DNA of 64,000 nucleotides, taken from the NCBI GenBank assembly GCA_027605045.1, contig JAQFWX010000166.1, positions 1 to 64,000 on the forward strand, written 5' to 3'. This DNA is from Phallus indusiatus (lineage: Eukaryota; Basidiomycota; Agaricomycetes; Phallales; Phallaceae). Every line of letters begins with the position of its first letter. Position 1 is the first letter of the stretch. The notes under the pieces are model-generated. The model made no database searches, had not been told where the DNA came from, and worked only from the letters and a program-made list of their open reading frames with translations. Made by a program: the position numbers and the translations under genes. Below are positions 24,422 to 37,052 of this stretch, one piece after another.

Positions 24422-25580
24422 CTAACCCTGCTTCTTTTTTGAGGGTACAGAATGAGAGCCCTCCTTGGCAAGGCGGAGGAAAATGTTGGCACCCGACACC
24501 AGCCATAACCCGAGCACATAGCCAACCAAAGCACCATATGCCGGAGTCAACGGCCAAGCCTTCGGACCGAGTTAGACACGGGACTATGCCAATAATATGT
24601 TTCTTACTTGCCAGGGACGATCCCAATCCAAAGCAATTGGAATGGCACCTAACCACGACCCGAAAAAGACAAAGTAACAAGGGTATACTACCGAACGCTC
24701 AAGAGGGGTAGTAAGTCTACGCTCACAAGTTATGTCAGACAGTGCAAATGCAATGTATCAATGGCTTACTTACCTCCGTTGTCCAAAGAATCGCATTAAA
24801 ATCGCTCGGTTTAGCCTTGCATCATCAGTGTTACTTAGCAGGAACGGTAGTGAGAGAGCATATGACGGAATGAAAACGACCAGCAAGGATAGAAGTAGAG
24901 ACAGGAGAAACGTTCGGAATATGTGCCTAACTTCCAAATTAGATGCACGAGCGCGCACAAAGAGGGGCAGGGGGTATTTACGAAATTATAGGCGCACCAA
25001 AGCCTATTATCAATAGGTGAAATGACAAAGCAGCGACGATAGTATTTAGAAAGGCGTTCCATAAAAACTATGCGCAAAGGTTGTTAGTTTAATTATTGAT
25101 CTTCGGAGAAGAGACGAATGATCATACTAGCGATTTTCCTTTTTGTAAGATAAGAGAATTGATGACGGCAATTTTACTAATTCCAATGTCAAAGTGAGGA
25201 TAATGGGACCACCAAGATCTCACGTATCCTCCGAACCACGCCTGACATACGGCAACACCGGCGCAGAGCCAGAACAACGTTAATTCAGGACTCGCTGTAA
25301 TCGGAACAAGAATAGGATGTTGAGGTTTATCCAATGAAGATTGTTGTGGTGGTAATGTCGTGAAATATGTGCTGCCTGCAGGTAAATAGACAGCTGTAAA
25401 CCCCAGTAGAACTGTTAGTATTCCTAACAACGATATGTGCTGGAAATAGGGGAATTCATGCTTGTCTGGCCTCTTTGCGTGCGCCGTCGACTTGGAAGGC
25501 GTCGTCGACATTGGCGTCTTAGTACGCGTGACACGTGACGCGTCTGAGCCCGTGCCTGGTTTGCTAAAACCACCTGCCAA
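24422..25580 (-). CDS. GPI-anchor biosynthesis protein PIG-F (Gpi11)
   Basis: ER membrane partner of the ethanolamine-phosphate transferases that complete GPI anchors. Five exons give about 310 residues starting MAGGFSKPGTGSDASRV. Hydrophobic segments are visible at HISLLGILTVLLGFTAVYLP, LTLFWLCAGVAVCQAWFGGY, FLNTIVAALSFHLLIIGFGA and FLLSLLLSLLVVFIPSYALS. The family signature is [20 protein letters not shown] followed by AYGALVGYVLG. It ends with a basic KKKQG, possibly an ER-retention signal. The first start is preferred because it gives the usual Ser/Thr-rich cytosolic leader. Confidence 0.92.
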
Positions 25581-25927
25581 GTATGATTATGGATATCATG
25601 ATTCAGAGATTGTTTGAGCTAGAAGTTTCTCTCGCGAATCTATCTGTTCTTCGTGTTCCGGCTTCCGAGTGCTGATTAAATCGAAAAATTCACATCGACC
25701 TTGAACACGTATGGCCAAAGAAATATACGATTTCCCTTATAGGAACAAGTACAATTCAATAGGGGCCGTCTTATGCACTAAAATCAGTGAGTAAGGTTCT
25801 TTCCTTTGTTTTTTTTCTTTTTTCATTAACTTAATTATAGCTTACCCGATATCGGGTTTTGTTTACAGATTCGCAGAGACACAAATCAAGTGTTCAAGAA
25901 CAGCAATCATACATTCAGAGAATCAAA

Positions 25928-26239
25928 TCAACGTCTTTTCTTCTTCTCAGGTGATACTACACGGTCTCCAAAAGAGCTCATCCAACTGAGTTGGTTCGGC
26001 AGGAAGATGCTTGAAAATCTTTGCTTCGAAACATCTTCAAGATCAACGTACCTGTTCCTCTCCGCCGTCCGGATACGAATAATATGCTCAGGCTCGATCA
26101 AGACTTTGCAAATATGTGTTGTCTTCGTATTAGTGGTTTCTACAACCATATGGAACAGCAAGCTATGCTCTACTGACTACATCCGATTGTTACCTTCACC
26201 TCCCAGGCTCGCTTTAACCGCGAGAGGAATTAGTCTCAT
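25928..26239 (-). CDS. Possible small gene of unknown function
   Basis: In the 810-bp gap between the divergent PIG-F and amidohydrolase genes a minus-strand model can be read. It has ATG at 26239 (MRLIPLAVKASLGGE), a GT...AG intron, an open block containing KVLIEPEHIIRIRTAERN, and an end SFGDRVVSPEKKKRR. A second optional GT...AG pair lies inside the block. The composition is protein-like and the last open frame is 77 codons, but no family is recognised. It could equally be a chance open frame in a promoter. Confidence 0.25.
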
Positions 26240-26391
26240 AATGGGAAGATGCAATTATTAAAAATCGGCCATCTATCGGAATTGATAAACGTATAACACC
26301 TATTTGTCAGAGTCCTTGGTATAAATAACCTCTCAAAATTTCAAACCTTTATCCTCGCTGGCTCTCGCCACTTTTTCTTTCATACTTAAGT

Positions 26392-27801
<1,410 letters not shown>

Positions 27802-28068
27802 AGTGGAGGCGTATTTGGTTGTTCAATTAACCAATGCGTGAGCCGCTATTATGAGTGCTTATCTGCGCAGTGGCTGGGAAAAAAGGTCGTTATTAAGTGT
27901 ATCAATACATAGGTTTCAAAAAAAATCGTGAAAAATATCAATTCACTATTTATTTTGTTTTCGTGAATACTTTTGGTGAATTATGCAAAGGACGCGGAGA
28001 TCGCCGTATACGTAAGGCAGGCGCCCAAAAACGCGTTCATGATATTAGCTTCTCATCGAGTGCGACCA

Positions 28069-29922
28069 TGCAACAACTACCAGAGGATGTTCTACTTCAA
28101 ATTTGCGAATGGCTGAGTGTTCGAGATATTCTTGCATTGCGCAGGGTTAGCAGAACCGGTTATTTGTCTATCCCATCTATAACCCTTTTCTAAGACTTCG
28201 GTACTAGCTGAACCGATTTTATTATAGTTTTACAAAGATACCCAATATTTGGCTTTCTTTACTTCGACGTCTAAGGCTCTGTCTTCCTCTATGCCAGCCT
28301 ATACTCGGTATATCAGGTTATCCCACCGTTGAAGATCTCATCTCTCGGTCGATGCGCTTTCAACAAAACTGGCGATGGAACTATAACCCGTATCCAAAGT
28401 ATTACACATTTAATTTCCAACACCCAGTCAGCGCTATGGTTTTACTTCCGGGAGGAAACCACATGGTCTCTTTACACGAAGGAAACAATAATATACAGGA
28501 CTTGATAATCGTGTGGGATATGGTATCGCTCGGAAAACGGAATCACGTCGCGGTTGCCATGATACGCTCGCGCACTGCGGTTGGGAAGCTTCAGGCTCGG
28601 TATGCGCTGGTGGACGGTCATGTTTCCCTTGTTATTGCGTACGTTAGGCCGGCGGATGAAGGGTATGTGGTCAATTAGAATGCCCAAAATTCTTTCCGCT
28701 CACTCCGAATGCTGTCGACTCTAGCCGGACTACCGTTGTAGCAATGTCTGCTCACTTAGCTGTTCTTAATGAGATGTCTCGTTTACGTCCAGGTACCAAC
28801 GCTTACGAAGAATATATGAAGCGTAGCGCAGAACCGTTTCAGAATCTGATAGACATATCGACGCGGTATTCTGTTGGAGCTGTCTCCCTAAGTGAGATAA
28901 ACGGTACACCTTTTCTTGCTGTTGTTCACCGGCCTCGTACGATTGTGCTATATAATCTGATCTCGAAAAATCGATTCCTCCTAAAGTTGCAAGCTTCAAA
29001 AGACTTCATGGACAAGGTAGGTCCAAGTACTTGCATTGCCAATGGACCCAACCCATGATTATTATAGAGACATAGTATCTGGTGTATAAAAATCCTTCCC
29101 TCCCAAAAGCAAATTCTCGTTGTCCGCGTTTTAATCGATACCGAAGTTGAATCTTCTAGTACTAATCCTATCGTATTCGAACTGTACGACGTCCCCTTTA
29201 CCGCAAGTGAAGACAGTAATGGCTTCAATAATGGCGAGGAATTACTTGCCGCGCCAGTACAGCGCCGAGTAATATTAAATGAAAATGTTGAAGGATGCTA
29301 TATTAGCGACGGAGATAATTCCTGGAGCTTTAGGACTCATCCAGATACTGATGTACCTATGCTGCACATGCTAGCACAAACACCTCCTCCGCCCTTATCC
29401 ATATTCGTGGTGACCAAGGAAAAGCGTAGTTTCATTCATTTCATGTCTAAACCTGCAGTTGAATCTGTCGAGAATATGGGCTATTATTACGATTTACCTG
29501 TTGTAGCTCATGCTCGATATGACTGGGAAGAGATGGAAACGCCGGTGGTCTATCCGGGGGGTTATCACTCCATCGTGATAATGCGGCCAACTTTGTCTCA
29601 ACCTTCGAGCGGAATTTCTATTCAACAACTTTGCACATACCGTACCGATGCATACGAATTTTCCGGCCCAGAGGACACTGGTCACTGCACTCTCATGAAG
29701 CAAACCTCGAGTTCGGACGATATGCAAATTGACTCTGAAATAAGGAAGACGATTCATCATCCCGTTGATCAAGCTATCAAGCACCCAGTCCTGCCTAAGG
29801 AATTGGCGCTATGTATGCGTAGAGGGACAAGATGTTTACAGTTCGATGAATGGTTAGGCAGATTGTTCATTGCTACTGCAAATGATCCTCGTTCGATTCA
29901 TGTTTTGGATTGGTCCCTATAA
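28069..29922 (+). CDS. F-box protein
   Basis: The N-terminal F-box reads LPEDVLLQICEWLSVRDILA with LRRVS, followed after the first intron by KIPNIWLSLLRRL; it should bind Skp1 in an SCF ubiquitin ligase. The remaining 450 residues are beta-rich with blade-like repeats (AMVLLPGGNHMVSLHEGNN, LIIVWDM, LAVVHRPRTIVLYNL, QILVVRVLIDTEVE, GRLFIATAN) and probably form a propeller-like substrate domain. No WD40 consensus is clear. Three introns (from about 28157, 28661 and 29016). About 530 residues. Agaricomycetes carry many such fast-evolving F-box proteins, so the substrate cannot be guessed. Confidence 0.85.
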
Positions 29923-30129
29923 TCAATCTCCTGAAACAATTGGTTTAATTCGAGTGTGCCTAACTTCATGGTAAGATTGAATTCTTGCGACGTGGCGTTA
30001 TATGTGGATTAATCAGCTATTGGTCTGACCCCATAATAGGGTGTGTTTCGCACAGACTGGGACAAGAAATGCAGTGAATGAACTTGCTGTCTGTATCCCA
30101 TAGCCGTCAGAACGAAGAATCTAGAACAG

Positions 30130-30530
30130 TTCTAGTCGCCGTGATGTCTCGTATGATTCTGACTCCTTTAGTGCTCCTACCGGTTCTAACAGGGTTATTA
30201 ATGTCCCATGCAAGCGGTGTATCTCCTCTCGCTTGCTTTGCGATTTCTTTAACTCTAATCACCGGTCATGCTCGTCTCATTTTCGGTTTAACAAATGTGT
30301 TTTTAATCGCCTCTTCCCCAGCTTTCACGCTAGCTCAGGTAGCTCACAAATTTCATACGATTTGCATATAATCCTAAGCTAAAGTGCCTATCATGTACCG
30401 TACCGCAAGATTACCCAGACTGCCTGTGGAAAGACTTTCGAGCGACTTGTAACCCGCATTATATTTTGAACTTATTTGTGTTTTGACTCCTCTTTCTTGC
30501 CCAATATCCCCGAAATTTTAGCGTCGGACT
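30130..30530 (+). pseudogene. Decayed C-terminal piece of a PIN-like auxin efflux carrier
   Basis: Only the last transmembrane part of a fungal auxin-efflux-carrier-family protein is recognisable: VMSRMILTPLVLLPVLTGLL, LTNVFLIASSPAFTLAQ, then across a 70-nt intron ITQTACGKTFERLVTRIIF. The next codon is TGA where the family usually has Trp. A frame shift follows, after which VLTP, matching the family's last helix, appears in another frame. The 5' two-thirds are missing; the F-box gene ends about 200 bp upstream. I read this as a truncated relic rather than a working transporter. Confidence 0.65.
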
Positions 30531-31945
30531 ATATAATGACACTAGACGTCACATTATAGACTTGAGCAGTTTACTAGTTTGTCTCCATCCATCATATGAA
30601 CTATCTTGTGCCCCATCTTGTTGTCTTGTGTCTGCGCCCAAAGCCTACCCGATAATTCGTCTATTCTGCCCTATATCCCATATATTCCAATACCAATCCA
30701 CATATCTCACCGTATCTTCAGCGTTTTCAGTAATTCCCTTCAACCCCCCCCCTCCCCTTGGCCGACGAAGGAAGACATAAACAACATGAACGACACTAGT
30801 GTACGCTCAGCTGTGGTGAAAGAAAGGGTTGGTATAGATTCTGGGAAAAGAGTGTAAGGAAACGAAAGAGTAGAATGTGAAAATACTAACCAAGTCAAAA
30901 ATAGTACTAAGCTCATAGTTTATCTCCCAAATATCAGCATAATGGGCGAATACGCACGGTAATTAGGAACGGTTCGCTATTTAATAATGGAACAGCGGCC
31001 GATGGCAGAGTTTGCGTTCAAATCGACAATGAAACGCGAACCTAACGGCGCAATCCAGAAGAAAACCTGGGGGAGGATTTTACTCAAGCAGCGTTCGGCT
31101 ATGAGGGTACTTGGCAGGTCACAAAGGTTAGTCCCACTGGCAATCTTTTAACTATGTAGTTTCTTAATCGAGTTATCGTAAAGCGCGCCATCAAGCGAAG
31201 TTGTTGTACAGCCTTCATGGGGCAGAGCCGTGGCTGAATTGTGGGAGGTGCTGGGCCCGTGTTCACTGTTCGCCAATAAAGTTATTACCCAATTGTTCGT
31301 ATTTTCTTCTACTAGAAATACCCAGTTGATGGAGAACGCCTGTGTTATAGTTCTCGGACAGTCATGGAAACTAAAAGACTCCTATGAACATTGAACACAA
31401 ATTCCTCGTAGATCACTGGACTTCTCATATCCGCCCATCCCGTCCCCGTTTATTATCCTTATTCTACATATTATCGACTCATCGAAATGGAAATGTCGAG
31501 TTTAGCTATCAAGTATAACCCGAGGATTTGTGAAAAGGGTATATGCGTCCATTACCCATCCACCCTATCGCTCTCCTCAAAAATTAGATGAGCGAAGGGT
31601 GTAGGCCGGCTAGAGCCGATACTCCCAGAGCATGATTGGGAGATGCTCGAGAGGCTCGAGTTTAGTTGAAGAGTAGCTTGCTCATAATTACAATACTTAA
31701 TGCTTACACAGACTCATAAAATAACCACCGGGACCCTAATACATTTTTATTGGTTCATTTACTTACACAAAAATTCACCAAAGAATCTCCAAATATTCTG
31801 ACAACGATTTTATTCTAGAATCAGATAAACTTTATTAAATAAGTAACATTATTGAGCTTGTAATTCCGTTCAATCAGCGGCAAGACAAAAAAAGAACAAG
31901 CATTCATTAAACGAATACGTGCATTCTCCACAGCTCGGAAACATC
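30531..31945. other. Gene-poor region
   Basis: About 1.4 kb downstream of the carrier relic without recognisable coding sequence. It contains a C-rich run near 30747-30762 and several TATA-rich stretches. I see no terminal repeats, transposase remnants or tRNA. Confidence 0.5.
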
Positions 31946-32134
31946 ATGAACGCCAACGTGAGTTCAATTACTAATAATAGCTCCGATCCCCACCCATATC
32001 CCATTTTGAACGCTAATGATTCAGTGCAATCTCTCAATGGACCACAAGGATCTGTTAAGTCTAATGCGAAACCTGGCAAAAACTCAGCAACGAAAATCCT
32101 CAATGCTTTCAAAATATTTAAGAAGAAGCAGTAG
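31946..32134 (+). CDS. Small basic ORF, unknown
   Basis: 62 codons from ATG, starting MNANVSSITNNSSDPHPYPI and ending ATKILNAFKIFKKKQ. The first half is Asn/Ser/Pro-rich; the last 20 residues form a plausible basic amphipathic helix. No signal peptide and no C-terminal CAAX, so it is not a pheromone precursor. No family is recognised, and no splice sites are needed. It could be the last exon of a longer unrecognised gene or a chance open frame. Confidence 0.3.
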   Translation: MNANVSSITNNSSDPHPYPILNANDSVQSLNGPQGSVKSNAKPGKNSATKILNAFKIFKKKQ

Positions 32135-32426
32135 AGACTGAGACTGACGTTTGACTACCTACTAGTACACGTTCCAAGTAGGGAACAACCTTTTTGTTTA
32201 ATTGTATGTACTGAGAACGACGATTCTGGTGTTTATGAGTCCATTATGGATTACCATGTAATGGTTTTCTTCACTCTAAATTCGTCAGGAATTGTAGCAC
32301 CAGGCGTTACCCTGCTCCTTTTGGGAGTGCAGAAGTGTCGCGATATTTTCCTATTCTCTATATCGTGTACAAATACATGTAGCTGGGCGGAATGATTCAT
32401 CGCCTGTTTATCGTTATCTAATTCTT

Positions 32427-34825
32427 CTATTTTTCGTTTTGCTGAGCTAATAACGACCGTCCAGTCATCTCTGAAAACATCGATTAGATTAAGGACATTT
32501 AGGATCTTAATTCATTTACCTTCGGGTTTTGGAAGTCCCTATAAGAGAACGAAAAATGAACACCATGACTGCAGAAGGACAAAAAAAAATGGCGCACCAT
32601 AATCTCTAAGACTGTAGGGGCAACATCGCACAACGCGCCAACTTCCTCTTCCAGAGAAGTATCAACTCCACGTATATCATGTTTTTCTTCTTTAAACACG
32701 AATCCAGCTTTGTCTCCCGGACCTTTAGGGCCCGCGATTATAAATGGTACGGGATTCGTCGTATGGGCTGTATGCGGTTCGCCCGTCTCAGAGTTAATCA
32801 TTTGTTCTGCATTACCGTGATCGGCGGTGACCAGCAATACGTATCCTGCCTTCTGACATGCGTCGTATATGGTTCCGACGGCTTTGTCTGTTGCGCTGAT
32901 AGCTTTGACAGCAGCTTCATACTTCCCTGTGTGACCAACCTTTGAGAAAGGAAAAGGAGATACAATTCAACCGCTTTAGCTTTGGGAGTGTGTGTATTCT
33001 TCTTACCATGTCTGGCGGGGCAAAATTGCACATTACGAATTCGTATTTGTTCAGTGCAACAACCTCGGCTACTTTATCCGCGACTTCTTGCACGCTCATA
33101 TGGGGCTGGAGATCGTAAGTGGCAACCTTTTTCAAGACGTTAGTGAACGGGCCAGTGGAATATAGATAGATCCCGTTTGCTTTACCTTGGGCGAGGCGAT
33201 CAATTCTCTGTCTTCGCCCTCGTACTGTTTCTCTACACCTCCATTGAAAAAGAATGTAACGTGAGCGTATTTCTCGGTTTCTATAGTTTTTTTATCTGAG
33301 TCGCATAGTGATGGTGCTTCAAGAAAACATGGATGAATACCTGCAATGTGAGATTGTTGTATTCCTTGCTTTGATAACCATTCGGCCAATACGTTTGTCA
33401 TGGCTTGAGGTGGAAAGGCTACGGAGAAAGGGAAGTCTGTTTTGTATCGGGACATGGTCGTTATTTCCTTAAAAATAAGGGGAAAAAGTCAGCATGTCAG
33501 AATGGACATGCAAAGTGACGTACTAGGCCTTTGGGTATGTTCACTTCGGTTGGTTTGTCTAGTAATCCGAGGACTGTAACAATTTCTCGCATACGATCAG
33601 ATCGATAATTGAAAAAGAACAAAATGTCGTTTTCTATTAGATAAATGAGTGATTGTACTTATGTAATGTTTTTGGCAAATGTTACCTTTGATTCTATTGT
33701 CACCCTCAATGACAATTGGTTTCAGGAATTCGTCAGTTTCGTCTTTACTGTATCGTTCTTCGATTTTAGAAATTATTTCGTCTTGAGATTTAATTTTTTC
33801 GCCTACATAGGGGGGTTTAAATTGATAGAGAGCAGGAGATGAATTAACACGGACCTTCACCGGTGGTGAGAGCATCAACGGCAATCTTGACACGCTCCCA
33901 TCGTTTGTCTCGATCCATTGCGTAATATCGTCCTACAACGGTGGCTAAAGAAACAGGTTGTCAGATGAGAAATGTATTAGAGACGATTGTGTGGTGCACG
34001 GTACCTATTTCTCCGACTTGTTCTTTTTTTATGAATTGGAGAAGGTCTTTGGCGTAAATGGTTGCACTCTTCGGGGCGGTGTCACGACCTGTGTCCAAAA
34101 GTGAGATTGACCACGAGTCAGACAATTTTCATTGTTTTGTAAGAATTAAATCCATACCATCTCCCAAAAAATGGATGTAGACGTTAGGAACGCCGATTTC
34201 TTTAGCTGTCTCGAGCAAAGCGTATAGATGGGTTATATGAGAGTGAACGCCTCCATCTGAAACCTTGATTGTCGGAGCTATATCGTCAACAAGCATATAG
34301 GGAAATATGTGGGATCACATACGAGGCCTAATAAATGCAACCTTCCATTTCCGTCTTTGGCGCGTTGGCAAGCGGCGACGATTGGCTTTTCCTTGTGGAA
34401 CGTTCGTTTTTTGATAGCTTGATCGATACGGACGATATCTTGCCAGACAACACGACCTGCTCCAATGTTCAAGTGACTAGTATAGTACAAATGAGAATGA
34501 TGTTTGTGAAGGTGGATATTAGATATGCGATAGTTCAAACTGGGAGAGAGATAAATCGCATACCCGACTTCTGAGTTGCCCATTAAACCATCGCTTAATC
34601 CGACAGCAAGACCGTGAGCAGCGAGTTCACGATAAGCATGATCTTTGGCGATTGTATCCATGTTAGTTGTATCTCCATCTTTGATTGCATTCTTTTTGGC
34701 CTCTGGGTCTGGAGAGATGCCCCAACCGTCGTGCACACTTTCAAAGTTGAAAGAGTAAACTGATGGGAGAACGACCGCTTCGGTGCGACTTACATGAGGC
34801 ACACTTTATTCTTGACTTCTACCAT
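32427..34825 (-). CDS. 2,3-bisphosphoglycerate-independent phosphoglycerate mutase
   Basis: Glycolytic and gluconeogenic enzyme converting 3-phosphoglycerate to 2-phosphoglycerate, with two Mn ions and a phosphoserine. It starts [17 protein letters not shown] (first metal site). The catalytic serine is in [20 protein letters not shown]. Further family motifs are [65 protein letters not shown] and [11 protein letters not shown]. Ten or so exons give about 530 residues. One exon (32520-32538) is only 19 nt and encodes GLPKPE. The C-terminus TGRSLL is normal. All catalytic residues are seen. Confidence 0.95.
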
Positions 34826-34943
34826 TGCGCCGTCGTCGTTGTCGTTGTTGTCGATGATGTAGTAACTGTAACGGATGAAAAGGCGACCCGTTGGGTTGAC
34901 GGCATTTGCCGATCTACCAAGATCCATTTCGAGCCACTGCGCT

Positions 34944-34973
34944 CCAATAGGACGTCACGCGCGCGTCACGTGA
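34944..34973. promoter_or_regulatory. Palindrome-rich promoter element (CCAAT, ACGCGCGCGT, TCACGTGA)
   Basis: Between the divergent phosphoglycerate mutase and Atg27 genes (416 bp between start codons). It holds a CCAAT box (34944-34948), GACGTC (34951-34956), the 10-bp palindrome ACGCGCGCGT (34957-34966) and the 8-bp palindrome TCACGTGA (34966-34973). CCAAT and CACGTG are bound by HAP-complex and bHLH factors in fungi. Placement about 120-150 bp from the mutase start fits a promoter. Function is inferred. Confidence 0.5.
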
Positions 34974-35241
34974 GTATGGGAAGCAAAGAAATGCCGGGGC
35001 TATCTCTCCTATGATGTGGATCCAAATTGGTCAAGTCTTTTTTCTTCGCTCCTCTCCTTTTGCAAATCTGAATCTCAGCAGAAGGTGCGTGCTTTCCCCG
35101 TTGTCGTTGCCAGCAACGTTGATTAAGCAAGATCCATAGAGGAGTTTCCAAGTACCACGACAACAACCCTTCAAGGCCGAATTAATCTTTATTGTCCCGC
35201 TCGGCCAAACTTGCCTCGTGGTCAATAATAAAACTTGAACC

Positions 35242-36668
35242 ATGATGAGTATCACCGCCTTCATTGTGCTATCTCTCTGCGCAATCCCCAGTTTCTGCCT
35301 CCAATGCAAATTCGGTCTTGGCCCATACTATTACGATATATGTCCTCTCATTTTCGCCGCGGAACACTCTTCAAAAGGAAGGGTGATGCATATTCAGCAA
35401 GATGGATTAGCGGCCAGCCAAACCATCACCTACGATATAGATCTAGGCGGTGATGGGTTATCCTATAATTCCTCTTTATCTGCTTCACAACAGGTAAGCA
35501 ATTTTTGCCTGACGGCCACGACGACGTCCTTTTTCTTACGATCGCATGTGCGCCGCCTCCCCCTTTTCGTTTATTTGACCAGTGCCCCGAAGGAACTTGG
35601 ATATGCATGAAAAGTACGCCGTGGCTGGGGACTTATCGCTGATCAATATCAAATAACACATTACATTTCTAGTTTTATCTAATGCACAGCCCGATAATCC
35701 ATCCGATGCTCCCGAAGTCAAGCAAGTTCTGCCGCTAGCAGGAAATATCCAATACGATGGCTTCTCTGGAAAAGTGGACGCAGAGGCCCGTTTTTCTATA
35801 CCAGATACAGAATCGGGTATACGTATGTGACTTTACCTCCTAAATCATGTTATACAATGACTTATCTAATTTATCAGCCTCATTAAATATAATTTTGAAG
35901 GGAGGCTATTATTTATCACAACCTCAAAGTGTTCAATTCTCGTTTATATGCGATAAAACTGCCCAAGAACCTACCCTTCCCGCCATAAAAGAATCAACAC
36001 CCACCTCTTTCACAATAGATACTCAAACCGAGGCTAGCGATACCATGACTCAGACTTTTACATGGAGCTCTCGCTACGCATGTCCTGTCGAAGGAGACAT
36101 CACATCACCCCATCCATCCGCCCCTTGGTGGTCGTCCTTTTTCAACGATGAAAGTAAACAAGAGGAAGAAGCTTCTAATCTTCGTCCCAATAAAGGAAAG
36201 ACTGCCGGAATCGTTATTGGCTCTCTGTACGTTCATCCCATTTTAATCCCATTCTCACATCCATCTTCTTACCAAAACACGGGGGTTAGCGCCGGAGCGT
36301 GCGTCCTCTTGGGTGGAGTATATTACCTACACTCTCGACGTTCGTCGAAAACGTATGATACGCCTTCTCTTCAAGAACAGATTATCCAGTGGCTCTGCGT
36401 CCCTGCACACTATCTACAACAAATCCCGGTGTCCTCCATATCCTCGTTATCTTTCTCTTCTATTCGATCCTTCGTGACTAAACCCTTCTCGAGGAGAAGT
36501 AGCTCACGGCAGTATCGGTACCACCCTCTTTTCGCCGAAGAATACGAAATTCAGGACAGAGATGATGATGAAAATGGCGCAGTCGTCGATTTGCAAGCAC
36601 AGCAGCATCAGCAAACGGCACCTCGGATCAAGGCATCCCGCGGCAGCATGGGATACGGAAGCATCTAA
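35242..36668 (+). CDS. Atg27-like type I membrane protein
   Basis: Resembles Atg27, a mannose-6-phosphate-receptor-like membrane protein that helps traffic Atg9 vesicles in autophagy. A signal peptide (MSITAFIVLSLCAIPSFC) is followed by a Cys-containing lumenal domain: QCKFGLGPYYYDICPL, CPEGTWICMK, QFSFICDK and FTWSSRYACPVE, where spaced cysteines would form the MRH-type disulfides. A transmembrane helix (GIVIGSLAGACVLLGGVYYL) precedes a cytosolic tail with YEIQ and a final YGSI, tyrosine-based sorting-type motifs. Four introns, about 380 residues. The second intron's acceptor was chosen to avoid a stop. Homology is moderate; a related MRH-domain protein is the alternative. Confidence 0.78.
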
Positions 36669-37052
36669 ACCACATCCTCCCTACACCTAGTATTTTTTTT
36701 TTGTTTATGAAGTTATTGTAATTCAAATCATGTTTGCCTTATCTGTGATGATGTAGAAATTATACTTGCCAATTTTACGATTACGATGTTGTATGTCTGT
36801 ACAGGATTTTTTCCTTATTTTTTGATCATTGGATGATAGTGAGAACGTGGGTGGAGGAAGCTTCTGCGCCGGCACCTTTAGGATTTTTAGCAGACTCAAT
36901 TGGACAGGAAGCTTGACTTGAACTATTCTTTATTCGGACTGAGGGAACATATGGTGCCTAAGTATACAATTTACTTTCCATTCGAATTTGTGCTAATTTT
37001 GTAGTATATCATGATGGCATATTAACATTGATTTGCTTCGAACGGTCATCTT

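Noticed and set aside
25525..25545. Palindromic acgcgtgacacgtgacgcgt as a regulatory site
   Set aside because: It is an imperfect palindrome inside the first coding exon of the PIG-F gene; chance from codon use is a sufficient explanation.
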